Shown here piece by piece: positions 11,593 through 21,652 of a stretch of DNA of 23,871 nucleotides. The stretch's first letter is position 1; the number at the start of each line of letters is the position of its first letter. The position numbers were made by a program, and so were the translations under genes. The notes beneath the pieces are model-generated. The model worked only from the letters and a program-made list of their open reading frames with translations, did not search any database and was not told the origin of the DNA. This stretch comes from Mesotaenium endlicherianum (taxonomy: Eukaryota > Streptophyta > Zygnematophyceae > Zygnematales > Mesotaeniaceae). The stretch covers positions 347,913 to 371,783 of the forward strand of contig WELA01013488.1 in the NCBI GenBank assembly GCA_009602735.1, written 5' to 3'.

Positions 11593-12714
11593 CTAGTGCA
11601 TAGTAGCTTGATCTTTCCAGATCTCTGGACTGAACAGGGGTAGAGGCTCACCTTCACCTGATGCTACCATTCCAGCCATTTCGGCTAGGCAGGCCACCAA
11701 CTCTGCTGGGCTGTTCGGGTCTTTGTCCTCTCGAGCTCCTGTTCTGCCGTCTGAAGATGGGTCTGGGTTCCTGCTGAGTCCATCGGCTTCGTTGTTGAGC
11801 ACTCCTGCTCTGTGCACCACCGTCATTTGGTACTCTTGCAGCTTAAGAGCCCAGCGAGCCAACTTACCAGTGAGGTGTCCATTCTTCATCAGCCATAGTA
11901 ATGGTGAGTGATTCGTGATCAGCGTGAAGGGTCTTCCCCACAGATACTCTCTGAAGTGTGTGACAGCCCAAACCACTGCCAGCAGCTCTCCTTCGTAGGA
12001 CAAGTAGTTGCTCTCCGCTCGATTGTTAGAGCGTGAGGCATAGGCAATGACATACTCCTCTCTAGGGCTTGCGGCCTGAGTGAGCACTGCGCCAATTCCC
12101 ACACGACTCCAATCAGTGTGCAAATTGAACGGCTTGGAGTAGTCTGGCGTTCGCAAGACTGGGGCTGTTACCAGCCGCTCCTTAAGCTCGTTCATGGCTT
12201 TCTCCTGAGCTTCTGTCCACACAAAAGGCACATCCTTTTTTAGGAGTTCCGTCAGGGGTTTAGCAATTCTGCTATAATCCTTCACAAACTTACGATAGTA
12301 CCCGCTTAGCCCTAACAGAGCTTTCAGCTTAGACACATTCGCAGGTGCAGGTATCTTGCAAATAGCCTCAGTCTTCACAGCCTGAGGGGACATAGCATTG
12401 TTCCCAATCTCATGTCCTAGGTAAGGCACGTGTGCCTCAAAGAATCTGCACTTCCCAGGATGCAGCTTCATCTGGAATTTCTCCAAGCGCTGGAGCACTT
12501 GTTCCAAGTGCTCGAGGTGCTCCTCTATGGACTTGCTGAATACTACCACATCGTCAATGTATGGCTTACCAAAATCCAGCCCCTCCAACACTTTATCCAT
12601 AGTCCCCTGAAATATGGCTGGGGCATTTTTCAGCCCAAATGGCATTCCTGTCCATTGCCAAAGTTCCCTTTGAGCCCAGAAAGCGGTCTTACCTCGATGC
12701 TTACCAAGCCCCAC
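11593..12714 (-). pseudogene. Reverse transcriptase (C-terminal half) and RNase H
   Basis: Copies element RNA into DNA and degrades the RNA template. The 373-codon frame starts inside RT (a GTG, not a true start) with KTAFW, then motif B GMPFGLKNAPAIFQ (23-36) and the catalytic loop YIDDVVVFS (52-60). The thumb (LLGLSGYYRKFVKDYS) and RNase H follow: D201, the YEGELLAVVWA helix near 240-250, TNH at 267-269 and ADGLSR at 310-315. Motifs 1, 2 and A, with the first catalytic Asp, are missing. The sequence passes abruptly into the unidentified upstream region near 12700-12720, implying a deletion of probably 450 bp or more. TNH replaces the usual TDH, so a catalytic Asp of RNase H is Asn. The frame ends in TAG and continues unshifted into integrase. 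Confidence 0.92.
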
Positions 12715-12785
12715 TCTCGCTCAAGAATAGCCATGCGGGCGACGGTCGTGCCATACTCCTCCCTTGCGGGTGGTGTAACCGTCTA

Positions 12786-14120
12786 TGCCTGCGCCAACGT
12801 TTGCGGCCTTTGAGGTGCCGCTAGTTGTGCGAGGAAAACATCATCTGCTGCGGTCAAGCGGCTGATGGTGTTTCTCAGATCCATCAGTTCCTATTCTGGG
12901 ATTGCAGGTGTCATGGGAGCAAGTGCCTCCGACCTCTGCATCCTAAGATCTGATAGTTGCAACAAGGGCGTGTTAATGCCTGGCGGCACACTAATGCCCA
13001 ATGCCATTGCCCTGCGAATCAAGCCGTCCTCTCCCTCTCTCTGTAGAATATCCCTCAGAGGCGGAGGAGGTGGGGCTGTGGTTCCTCGCAGAACGCCCTC
13101 TCTCTGAGCCTTCCCCTTATGCTTGAAATATCGCTTTAGCATCCTCCTAAAAGATGCGTTACCCTCACGGGCCACCTTCCTTGGTCTGCTTGCGCGACCC
13201 TTGGGCTTACCTTGCGCTGTCTCCACTTTAGCAGTGCAGGCAGTCACTTCCTGCCGTTGCGGCGGTCGTGCGGTTGACTTGGGCTCTGCCACTGAAAGAC
13301 TGGCAGTAGGGGTACTGGATGTTGGTGACCTTAATTCTTCATAAAGGTCTGCCGGGCTTGGCCCCATCAGGTGGTCAGCTACCCAGTCGTCTGTCCTCAA
13401 CTCCTGTAAGTCAAGCAGATCCAACTCTGGCGTGGCAAAACGTGGAATTTCTTCCCTGGCTTCCCCTCCATTGTTGAGTAATGGCAACTCAAACTTTGGG
13501 AGACCTTGCATCTTTGCATCCTCTCCCTCCTCCGGCTTTTTTGTTCCAGGAGGCGGCGGTTCTTCATCCCCTCCTGTGTTGAGCCTGGCCATGTTGATGA
13601 TGGCTGACTGTAGAGCGCGAGCTGCTTTCGCCACTTTCTCTTCCTTGAGTCGAGGGGCGTCTGCTTCCAGCAACTGCTCCATGATTTGCCTGGTGATCGA
13701 CTCAGCTGTGCTGCCAACTGTGTCTTGTGGTTGCCCTTTGGCCTCTAGCTCTGGGCTCATCAGAACAGGTGTGGCGGGCAATCTCTCGACCGTCTCCTTC
13801 CTGCGTTCTTCAAAGATCACCTCCAGGCAAATGGTCTTTCCAGACCCTCCAGAATTTCCTGAATTCTGACTGCATTCTTCGGCCCATTCGCCAATATTGC
13901 ACTGGCGTTCTTCATATCTTGACGTTGCCGCGTCTGGGGATGAGCGTCCGCAGACCTGGTCTTGGGCCATGTTCCGTAACTCAGAAGTGGTCTCTTCCTC
14001 CCCTTCCGGCATCCTCACAAATGATTGGCTGGAGCGTTCTGCAGATGATGGGATCTCCTGTGATTTGCTTGCTGCAGCGCTCGCCAAAGGGTTTGCTTCA
14101 CCAGTTGCCTGGTCTTCCAT
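12786..14120 (-). pseudogene. Unidentified 409-codon polyprotein region between methyltransferase and RT
   Basis: The longest clean frame after the protease segment (12891-14120), ended by TAG at 12891 and continuing in frame to a second TAG at 12783-12785. I recognise no domain. It is rich in Glu, Pro, Ser and Ala. It has a helical charged stretch near residues 155-180, an acidic leucine-rich stretch (LDLLDLQELRTDDW, 233-246) and a strongly basic stretch at about 305-341 (RASRPRK, RRMLKRYFKHKGK) that could act as a nuclear-localisation or nucleic-acid-binding segment. It joins the methyltransferase frame through a one-base frameshift near 14125-14165. Low complexity suggests a disordered linker or spacer; a highly diverged domain is possible. 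Confidence 0.6.
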
Positions 14121-14407
14121 GGCTACGTCTTCTCGCAGCCTTCGCAGCTCTCTTTCAGAGGGTCGTGTAGAGCCACCATCCGATTGTCAATTTGCGCCAG
14201 TAGGTCTTGACACCTGGTCAGCTTCGCCACTCTGGTTTCTCTGAGTGCTTCACCTTGGTCTGCCTCAGCTGCGTCCCTTTCAACACCATATTCTTCTTGT
14301 CGGTGATGCGCTTCCCTGATAGCTCTGTGATCAGAGGTTGGCACCACATGGACTCTAATCGTTATTGGTCTCGGCCTGGGCATAGGCTTGTCAGAGAATG
14401 TCATCTG

Positions 14408-16129
14408 CTGCCAAGTCATAATCGTCTCCACCAACCACGTCATGGAGTGATGCCCAATCATATTGCCAAATATCTTCCCAGCGTCGTCCTGTCCCACCAT
14501 CGCAACAATTTCTTGTGCAATGGAGTTGGGTACCCCCAGGCACTTTCAATTCTCTTCAGCTGTCGGCTCTCTCCACTGAGCTTCTCTGTCGTGCGCATTC
14601 TTGACCATTCCTGGTCCTCCATTCATGAATGCGCGTGATCCTGGGTATGCCGTAAAGGTGGGCAGCACCACCCTTGGCCGGCCTGGCTCGTTGACGACGT
14701 ACTGTGGGTAGGAATCCCTCCTGATCACTAGTTTGGTTTCCACCATCAGTGCTTCTCCCACAGGTACTGCTATTGGTGAGCGCTGCGTAATCTCCTCCAT
14801 CTCCCTCATGACTTCAATGGACATGCCGTTGGTCCAGAATAGTCTGGCCCGGTGTGAGTCCTCCGCGCCTGGCGTCGTTGATCAATACATGATGACCCAG
14901 GGCGGAGTCGAAGACCATGAATCCTTTGGCTTCTTCTGGTCATAATCCATCCCTGGATGTACATTCTCAATCACAAACACTGGTGGGTAGAGATGCTGGC
15001 GTTCCTGCACCATACTGATGATTTTCACCATCCATCCCCAGTTGAAAGGGGCAGAGTGCCCTAGTGGAAGTGTAGTAACTCACGAGGAAAGGAACTAGTT
15101 GCAATCATATCAAAGAGTGCAGCGGCATATCTCTAAGAAAGCTTAGGAAAGATACTCAACATTTTGAGTAACAAGAAACTGCTCACAAATGTACTAGGAT
15201 GAAAGGCCTTGTCATTACAAACCCGTAGAAATTTACAAAAGTGAAAATTGATAAGAAACAAAGAAGTTATGCCTATTCATAATTTTTTGCCTAAGTGCTC
15301 CTCCCTAGGAGGAAGCTACGGATTTTCCTAAGTGTTCGTCAAATCGTCCTTTCCAGAATATTCGTGAGTAAGCCAGATCAGTCTAATCTGACGTGTCGGG
15401 CCGAATTGACGTCCACATACATGCATCGACATTACTGGAATATTCTATCTTAGACGCGCTAGGCTAAACCGAAACTTCTAGGTAAATCGACCTAGTCGGC
15501 ACTCCGCATCAGCCGAACTTACGTGAAGGTTCGAGTTCATTCTAACGGGCCGCATCGCTCGACGCTGTCGGTCGATCCGACGGTCGCGCTCAGCGCGAAT
15601 TAAGGACAGTCGTCAACCGACCTCAAAACTAATTAAACTTCAGAAATCCGTAACTCTCTCAATACTTGACCAAATTCGATGAACTTTATATCAAAATGAC
15701 CACAAAAATGCACTCTACACTACTATACAATCAAAAATATACTTTTATGAAACTCAAAAATGCACTTTATAAACCTATGACCTTACACCAGTGTTGTGCT
15801 CGCGGGTCATTGAATCCCCTCCTGTTCCCAGCTTGCGAGAGCGGTTGACAAGGGAATCCCGCAAAGATCCAGTCAATCTTGTAACCATACAGGTCCTCAG
15901 ACTTCACATCGAGAGTGTTTCCTCCAGCAAGACGCACCAAACTAGAGTCAGTAGGCACCAACGCCTTGTAATGATGCATTTGCCGCATCTGACTCATGAC
16001 CTCCTTAAATGCTGTGAAAGCACTCTCATCATTGTCCACATACAACACTTTGGATACCTGGATACCTCGCTGTATCAGCGAGATGGTTCCAGAACCAAGT
16101 CCGGCGAACAATTCCAGCACTACTACTCC
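14408..16129 (-). pseudogene. C5-cytosine DNA methyltransferase domain, interrupted by a solo LTR
   Basis: Transfers methyl from S-adenosylmethionine to cytosine C5 in DNA. Before the insertion: motif I LELFAGLGSGT, motif II region VDNDES, motif IV GFPCQPLSQAG with catalytic Cys (codon 15848-15850). After it (15037 downward): motif VI FVIENVHPGM, motif VIII HRARLFWTN, a motif IX-like PTFTAYPGS, LGVPNS and motif X GNMIGHHSM. About 295 residues remain, a compact catalytic domain with motifs in canonical order, unlike the rearranged order of plant DRM. The HRAR-x-FW motif recalls the DNMT3 group; that placement is tentative. Two in-frame TGA codons (14882-14884, 14546-14548) and the LTR kill it. 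The inserted 750 bp is a multiple of three, so both halves share one frame. Confidence 0.92.
15043..15787 (-). mobile_element. Solo LTR, family 2, inserted in the methyltransferase, TSD CCAGT
   Basis: On the - strand it begins TGTAAGGTC and ends CCCCTTTCA. The 5-bp duplication CCAGT is perfect at 15038-15042 and 15788-15792. It is homologous along its length to 6613-7312. It splits the codons just after the PCQ motif of the methyltransferase, in the same orientation as the host element. No internal region remains, so it is a solo LTR. Confidence 0.95.
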
Positions 16130-17290
16130 TCTCTTGCGAAAAGGATCTTCCATCCTCACAATGCCTTGCGGCAGCGGATCTACTCCAGGCATCGAATTGG
16201 CAACAGACTTAACTGGATAAGGAACTGGCAGCAGCTCTTGCGGGCCACGGTCCCTGTTACTCACAGCTTTCAGTTGCTCCATAATCCGAGATTGCCAAAC
16301 CAAGGGAGTCGGCATGTTGACGCTGGTGTAGCCCTCCTCTTCGCGTTGCATGATGAGGTCATAATGGTCTGGATACCGGTCATTCGCATAACAGTCTAGC
16401 AATCTGTAGTTCGCCTCTCCCGAGCAAACCATTTTTACAAGAATTTCTTCTGTCGGCTGCCGATCTGTCGACTGGTAAGTCACCCTCTGCTTCCGCAGGT
16501 CGATGACCATACCCAAGGGAATCAGAGCTTCTGTCTTCAAGAGAACATCATAGTTCTCTGCCTCTGTCACCGTGCATTCTATGAGCAGTGACCCCTCCTC
16601 AGGTTTTCCCAAGTTTACTGTGATTTTCACAGGCTCGCGGGTAATTCCACAAGACTTTGAAATCTGCCCAGATGCAGTCCTCAACTGAAAAGGACTTTCT
16701 TTCAGGTCCCTTGCCGTCAATCCCCGAGCTTTCACAGCTCGCTTTCCCAAGATTACTGGTTGTGCGCCACTGTCCAATAGGATATTGGGAACGGCCCAGT
16801 CGTTGAACGTCAAAACTCTATCCTTGTTCTGCACTCTCACAGTGCTGAGATTAGTAGGCAGCGAAGCGCTGTTCGCGCCTTCCTCAGCTATGTCCAGCTG
16901 CTGTCCGGCTTCTTCAACCGTGAAAGGATACGTAAGACGCAAATCAGCAAGTGAAAGACAAGGAATGTGCTGAATCCGGTGTTCCACCAGAGCCTTCAGC
17001 TTTTCCAGCGAAAACTTAAATGTTTTGCGTGGCCCAGGCTTGGCTTGTCGTAGCTGCGCAATCTCGTTCTCATCGAAAGTGATCCGAAAGGTCTGAGGAA
17101 GCTTCCCAGCATTCCTTGGAACCAGACGGTCATGATCTGCGCGCTCCGCAGCCGTTGCAACCACGGCCTTCTCAGGCGTCAGCTTCTCGCCTTTGCAGAC
17201 GTTCTTTTTGGCCACATCTGCATCATAATAGACATTAGGCACATTTAGTTTTGCAAATTGAGCTTTCAACTCTGCAATCTCTGCACACAT
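15788..17290 (-). CDS. Open pol segment: protease followed by the first half of the methyltransferase
   Basis: A 501-codon open frame (507 including six residues read into the solo LTR). The region upstream of residue 150 is a charged linker. The aspartic protease covers about 160-275: active site LLDSGAQ (D173; DSG is an accepted variant of DTG) and, near the end, YDVLLKTEALIPLGMVIDL, matching the C-terminal half of retropepsins. Residues 276-380 are an unassigned linker and 388-501 are methyltransferase motifs I-IV. The frame is continuous with the gag zinc knuckles upstream (the TAG at 17459 is the only break), so gag and pol were probably one ORF. Confidence 0.85.
16466..16813 (-). other. 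Retropepsin-type aspartic protease domain
   Basis: Matures the polyprotein; works as a dimer with one Asp per subunit. DSG at codons 173-175 of the segment starting at 17290, flanked by hydrophobic residues (NILLDSGAQPVILG), and the downstream hydrophobic-hydrophobic-G (PLGMVID) support the assignment. No lesion is visible within the domain. Confidence 0.85.
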
Positions 17291-18917
17291 AGCATCATAC
17301 TTCTGGTTACCCTTTCGGTTACCAGAGTTATCTTTCTCCTTTTTCTTACCCTTATCTGCCTCTTTCGTGGCAGCATTAGCCCATGGTGGCTTCAGATTTG
17401 GGTTCTTGGACCAACACTCATCTTCTGAGTGTCCCTTTTTGCTGCAATGTGCGCATACCTACGCCTTGCTAGCAGACATTTGCTTAGCATCCGGATACGG
17501 ACAATCTCTCTTCTGATGTCCCAATTTTCCGCAATTCCAACAGCCCTCTGCTGTCTCAGCAGTGTTGGCGTGCTTAGCAAACCTATTGAAAGACCCGCTC
17601 TTTTTCTTAAACTCAAAGTGAGAGCTATTGGCCTTAGGCTGAAAGGATTCCTCCCTTCTCTCAGGAGCCATAAGCGTCCTGGAAGCCTCCTTGTACCAGA
17701 CTTTACCTTCCTCGACATTGCGTGCTATTTCAGCAGCCTCGTCGATGTTCCAGTCGATTCCGCGTTTTGCAGCTAGGTGCGGCCTGACCTCTCGATCTGT
17801 GTCTTTCTCAGACACAATAAGAATTTGTCATCCACAATCCTAGGCTCATAGAGTCCTGCCTTCTTGGCAAGGTCTACCAATCTGGATTTGACCTCCATCA
17901 CTGTCTCGTTCCTTTGACGGACGAAATGCACATAACGGTGCACCATAAGACTGCGAGCCTCTGGGAATTTTGCTTCAAGCAACTTAAAGAAACGACGCAG
18001 ACAGTGCTCAGAGTGTAATTGGTCATCCCCAACCTCCATATCCCTGCGGCAACTAGCCAACGTTTGCGCATGGCTTGCTTCCGTGGTGGCACTATCACCA
18101 TGCTGCCCCGTAAAAGGTGCAGCCCTGAGCGTTACTCGTTCCTGAGCATTAGCAATCTTTTCAGACAATTCTGCACACACTTTACGCAATTTTGCGACAC
18201 CCCAGCATCATCATCTTGAGTAGCCGCTTGCTGCTGACCCTCGGTGAGTTGCCTCATGGCATCTGTTAATTCTTGTGTTAGTGCAGCTAAGTCTACGCTC
18301 TCAACAGGTGCAGCAGGTATCGCTCTTCCTGATGACAAAGCGGACAGGCGGGCTTTCGCTGCCTCTTTCTAAATTTTTAAATCCCTCGCCTTCTTTTGCT
18401 CGTCAAACGCCCATTCCTGGATAAGGTTCTCATCCTTCCGGAATTTGCGATAAAGCAACAAGACATCCTTGTCCAAGTACTGAAGCAAGCTTATAAAAGC
18501 GACTGACTGAGTGTAAGAAGAGTCCTTTCGGATTCTCTCAAAGAAATCAGCCCAATAGATCTCATCAAACTCTTCGAAAGTGAGACTATTTCCACCGGTT
18601 CGTCCACTAAAACACTTTGTAGACAGCTTGAACTTAGAATTTTCATCCTTATCATCACCAGTCATTTCGAATGGTGACCAAGACTCACTAACTTTACCCC
18701 ACACGTCGTGCTCTCTGCCCAAATTGGGTACAAAGGCTTGCGCGTTATACGGATTCTCACCGATCGTGGCAGTATGGCGAGACTCGTCTCCTGACGGTTG
18801 CTCACTCCACAGGTTATCCATGCGCTCAGATGTCTCACTTCCTCGTGGACTCTGGCTTGAATCAAAACCTTCCGCAGGCTCCACAGGGTAGTAGAGTCTT
18901 CCACTCCTCAATCGCAT
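17291..18917 (-). pseudogene. gag: capsid-like region and two CCHC zinc knuckles
   Basis: Structural protein that packages element RNA. The start is ATG at 18917 (MRLRSGR), with an in-frame TGA about 30 bases upstream. It reads 182 codons to TAG (18369-18371), continues in frame to about 18200, shifts frame (17773-18189, with HRYVHFVRQRNETVMEVKSR, typical of the Gypsy gag C-terminal capsid), then shifts again near 17820 into the knuckle frame. The first knuckle is CWNCGKLGHQKRDC (17501-17542). The second, CAHCSKKGHSEDEC (17414-17455), follows a TAG at 17459-17461. Both have C-x2-C-x4-H-x4-C spacing. The downstream frame leads directly into protease. Confidence 0.85.
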
Positions 18918-19039
18918 GTACAGTTGAATTTCTTCGGGTCCCCTTCAGGTTGAGCACCGGCAGCCCTCACAGGCCTCAATCCCTAATTTGCTTGGGATTT
19001 TCTATTCACCTGAATCACAGAACCGAAGTTCTCAGAAGT
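18918..19039 (-). other. Leader between LTR part B and gag
   Basis: About 120 bases on the - strand starting ACTTCTGAGAAC. A primer-binding site should lie at its start, but I see no TGG-initial match to a tRNA 3' end, so priming is unresolved. Confidence 0.5.
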
Positions 19040-20278
19040 AGGACGGAATCTCTTACTTCCACATAGGCTTTATGCCTGAAGGTTCTTGGATTCACAGGCG
19101 AGCAGTTTGCAGAAATCACCCTTTAAGCAGCTTGACATACAACGTCAGATTCAGAGAAAATCGCCCTTCAGGCTTTCGCTTAACTTTCACAAAGTCACAA
19201 CTTACAAAACTCTGAAACTACACGTCTATGCTGGCCTGGATCAAGCTCTTCACTTAACACCGCGCCTTAACAGTTCTTCACTGCCAGGCTAGGCTCACTC
19301 AGTTTTTCACTGAGAGCTTTATCTGCCAATACTACCCTCTCTCTTCGAGATGCGAATGCGACTTCTGAGAACCTGGAAACTAACACACAACTCACCATTT
19401 TAAGGCTGCTTCACACACACTTGTGGCGTTCGGCCAAATCTGTGCTAATCTCCTAGCAGATTCTATTCTGCAGTTCTCCTACTTTCAACAGTGAGATTCC
19501 CTCTTGGGAATTCCTACAATCCTAACTTGATACACTGAGAAGAATTTTCAGCGTCGGCAGAAGCGTGGGGCCTCGGCTCTCCAATGGCCTTGGGAACTCC
19601 TTCTTCTTCTTCGCGCCCTTCTTCTCCTTCCTTCTACTCCTTCTGCTCCTGCTTCTTGGCAAAAGTGCGTGAGAGTGAATGACACGTCTCAGGCAAGATT
19701 CGTGCCTTTCGCAGGCACCACACAGCGTCATCTTTCGAGAATGCCGTGCTTAGTCACAAAGCTTAGCTGCATGTCGCTTCTGCCTAGCCATGCTCAACTC
19801 AAACTCGTAGTCACTCAGCATGCATGCACACCTCGTGACTATCGCGCGCGGCTGCTTAGCTTCTCAGCTGGCAGTTACGCCTAATTGGCTCATGGCTAAG
19901 AACTCCTGAGCGGCGTGTACAAGCAAATGGCACTTGCTCAAGATTCCCAACCGGGCGGCCGTAACCTATCTTGGCATCGCGGCCATGACCTGGCTTAATC
20001 TGCCAGTCACACAGTACCTGACTTGGTACCTGCTGGGCGGCTCATCACTGATCCCCAGCTTCTAGCCTCGCGGTTGTCTATGCTGTCAAAATCTCCCCCA
20101 TCCCTGGGTGTGGGGCACATTGACATTGACCCCTTGCCAGTGGTCTTGACGCCAACATAACCGCTGACTGCGACGTGATCAGTCAAGTGGTCGGTGAGTC
20201 AACGTTGACTTTCCGTACCTGGGTGGCCGTAGCTTGCGCTGCACGTGCGGCACCGTCAAACGGATAGTAGTTGTGACA
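19040..20278 (-). repeat. LTR part B, copy 2 (right end of element)
   Basis: 1239 bp matching 8552-9808. It is not preceded (- strand) by part A: at 20279 the sequence changes to TCATAGCC, which is host DNA. On its other side, below 19040, the gag leader begins. Its outer end (TTGTGACA) corresponds exactly to the A/B boundary of the intact LTR. Confidence 0.85.
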
Positions 20279-21124
20279 TCATAGCCTGCGGAGAATTCTA
20301 AGATGGCGTCATAAATCAATGGGGCAATTTCGGCGGACCGACTTGCAAATTTGGCGAGAAAAATAAATATATTGGGGAATCATGAGGTAGTTAGCACCCC
20401 ATTATGTCGGCGGGCAACTGATACCGACCAGAATAGGGAGGGGGCTTCCAGGTCTCGGCAAGCATTTCCAAGGCACTTAAATGGCGTTCAAGCTTGTTCA
20501 AGCTGGTCCAAAGCGGTTCAAATGATGTCAAGTTTGGTCTACTTGTTGATTTTGGGACTGGAGTGGAAGCCCAAGGCACGCAAGTTGCAAATGGCAGCTA
20601 AGATGGTGACAGATGTCGACAACAAGAAAACATAGAGGCGCCCGGTTGGTGAGGTCTGGTGAGGTAATCTGCCAGCATCGGCCAGCAGCATAGGTGAGCA
20701 CAGCGTTGCTGGCGACGGCGGCTAGTGCACAAGTTTGACCGAAGACCAGTCATCCCATTCCCTCTTAGTCCGATCAGGTCCGATCTGAAGCAGATCGCAA
20801 GTATCGAGTGGTGTCGAGCGTCTCATGGAGCGTGTGGTGAGCGTTTGCGTGTAGTGCATCTGTGGGGAATTGCTGGGGGTCCTTGTCAGCTCTCGTTCAA
20901 ATTGGTCGCAAGAAAAGCTGGGCTGCACAGGGCTGCAACATTCATGAAGCCCAATGCAAACCCATGCTGACAGACGAACGGAAACGAGAACTGCCAGGAG
21001 TACCGCACAGAATATGTTAAGAAGCTTCTTTTAGCATCATAATTGTTCGTCGGAGTAGAGAGTGAGGAGGTCATGGTTGTGATTCTTTGCACCTGTGAAG
21101 GCCGAATTTCCTCTCTCGTTTGAA
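20279..21124. other. Intergenic flank, no gene seen
   Basis: Host sequence right of the element's TCAT flank. It contains short frames on both strands with no recognisable protein features, and no LTR copy related to either family in the window. Confidence 0.4.
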
Positions 21125-21652
21125 TATAAAAGGCCCGTAGTTTTGCTGAACATTCTTGGGGGACAGAATAGCAAGCCGCATGCCCAAAAGCGCTCAGGAA
21201 AAAGCAGACGTCTATGATTAACACCTCGTGGTCGTCCCGATGATGACTTTTCTGCGAGCTCTGTGTCATCATTAGTCATGGATATTATCGTTTTTGATCG
21301 AACACGAATTCAGAGACAGCTTCGAGGAGAGTAGTCGAGATGGCCGTGGGTGCATTTTCCTTAGAGAGGTCAAGACTAGTTTTCTTTGTTCTTTTTCCAT
21401 TATTTTTTGGGAACTTTCCATTTTTCCATGTCTTGGGCGATAGCTTCCCGGTTTGTGCTTGTGATTTAGAAACAAGTCTCTGGGCTGGTCAGGACATATG
21501 GGGAGACGGCCAGATGAACACGACTGTATTGACCCGAGTTTGCCTGCGCATTGGTAGGAAGGTACATTTTCATGCTTCCCGGGTCATAAGCCACCTTCTA
21601 GCGAGTGCATATATACTCCACTTGTTAGCTTGCTGGCATCGTCTTCAATAAA
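21125..21652 (+). other. Compact transcription-unit-like segment: TATA box, 103-codon ORF, poly(A) signal
   Basis: TATAAAAGG (21125-21133) is followed by an ORF from ATG 21340 to TAA 21649-21651, whose stop overlaps an AATAAA (21647-21652). The predicted protein has a hydrophobic, signal-peptide-like stretch (LVFFVLFPLFFGNFPFFHVL, about residues 13-32) and several later Cys and His; I recognise no family. TATA and AATAAA about 520 bases apart also suit an old LTR, but I could not find paired termini with a target duplication. Either a small gene or an eroded solo LTR. Confidence 0.3.

Larger units (their letters stand above)
8248..20278 (-). mobile_element. Decayed Gypsy-type retrotransposon encoding a DNA methyltransferase and a PHD finger
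   Basis: A 12-kb element read on the - strand: gag (18917), protease (about 16800), C5-DNA methyltransferase (16129 to 14408), unidentified region (14120), RT-RNase H (12714), integrase (11574), PHD finger (10332 to 10198), polypurine tract (10126) and LTR (10114). RT to RNase H to integrase order is that of Ty3/Gypsy. The methyltransferase lies between protease and RT, apparently in the same polyprotein frame. The ends are permuted: LTR parts A-B-A on the left and B alone on the right, with TCAT on both flanks (8244-8247, 20279-20282). Inactivating lesions are nine in-frame stops, at least three frameshifts, deletion of the RT N-terminal half, and a solo LTR in the methyltransferase. I found no convincing primer-binding site next to 19040. 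Confidence 0.9.

Noticed and set aside
12430..14638. Long + strand frames (up to 147 codons) opposite pol
   Set aside because: They are antisense shadows of the RT, linker and methyltransferase frames, with no domain signal.
15791..16399. 202-codon + strand frame opposite the methyltransferase
   Set aside because: Antisense of the protease-methyltransferase segment; composition is Ser/His/Leu rich and unlike any family.
10273..18371. Possibility that TAG is a sense (Gln) codon in this organism, as in some ulvophyte algae
   Set aside because: The element also has TGA stops, several frameshifts, an RT deletion and a nested LTR, so decay explains the TAGs. The SMC5 exons are too few to show reassignment, and codes that read TAG as Gln usually read TAA so too.
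18918..19039. Primer-binding site beside LTR part B copy 2
   Set aside because: No stretch beginning TGG and resembling the complement of a tRNA 3' end was seen at or near the boundary.
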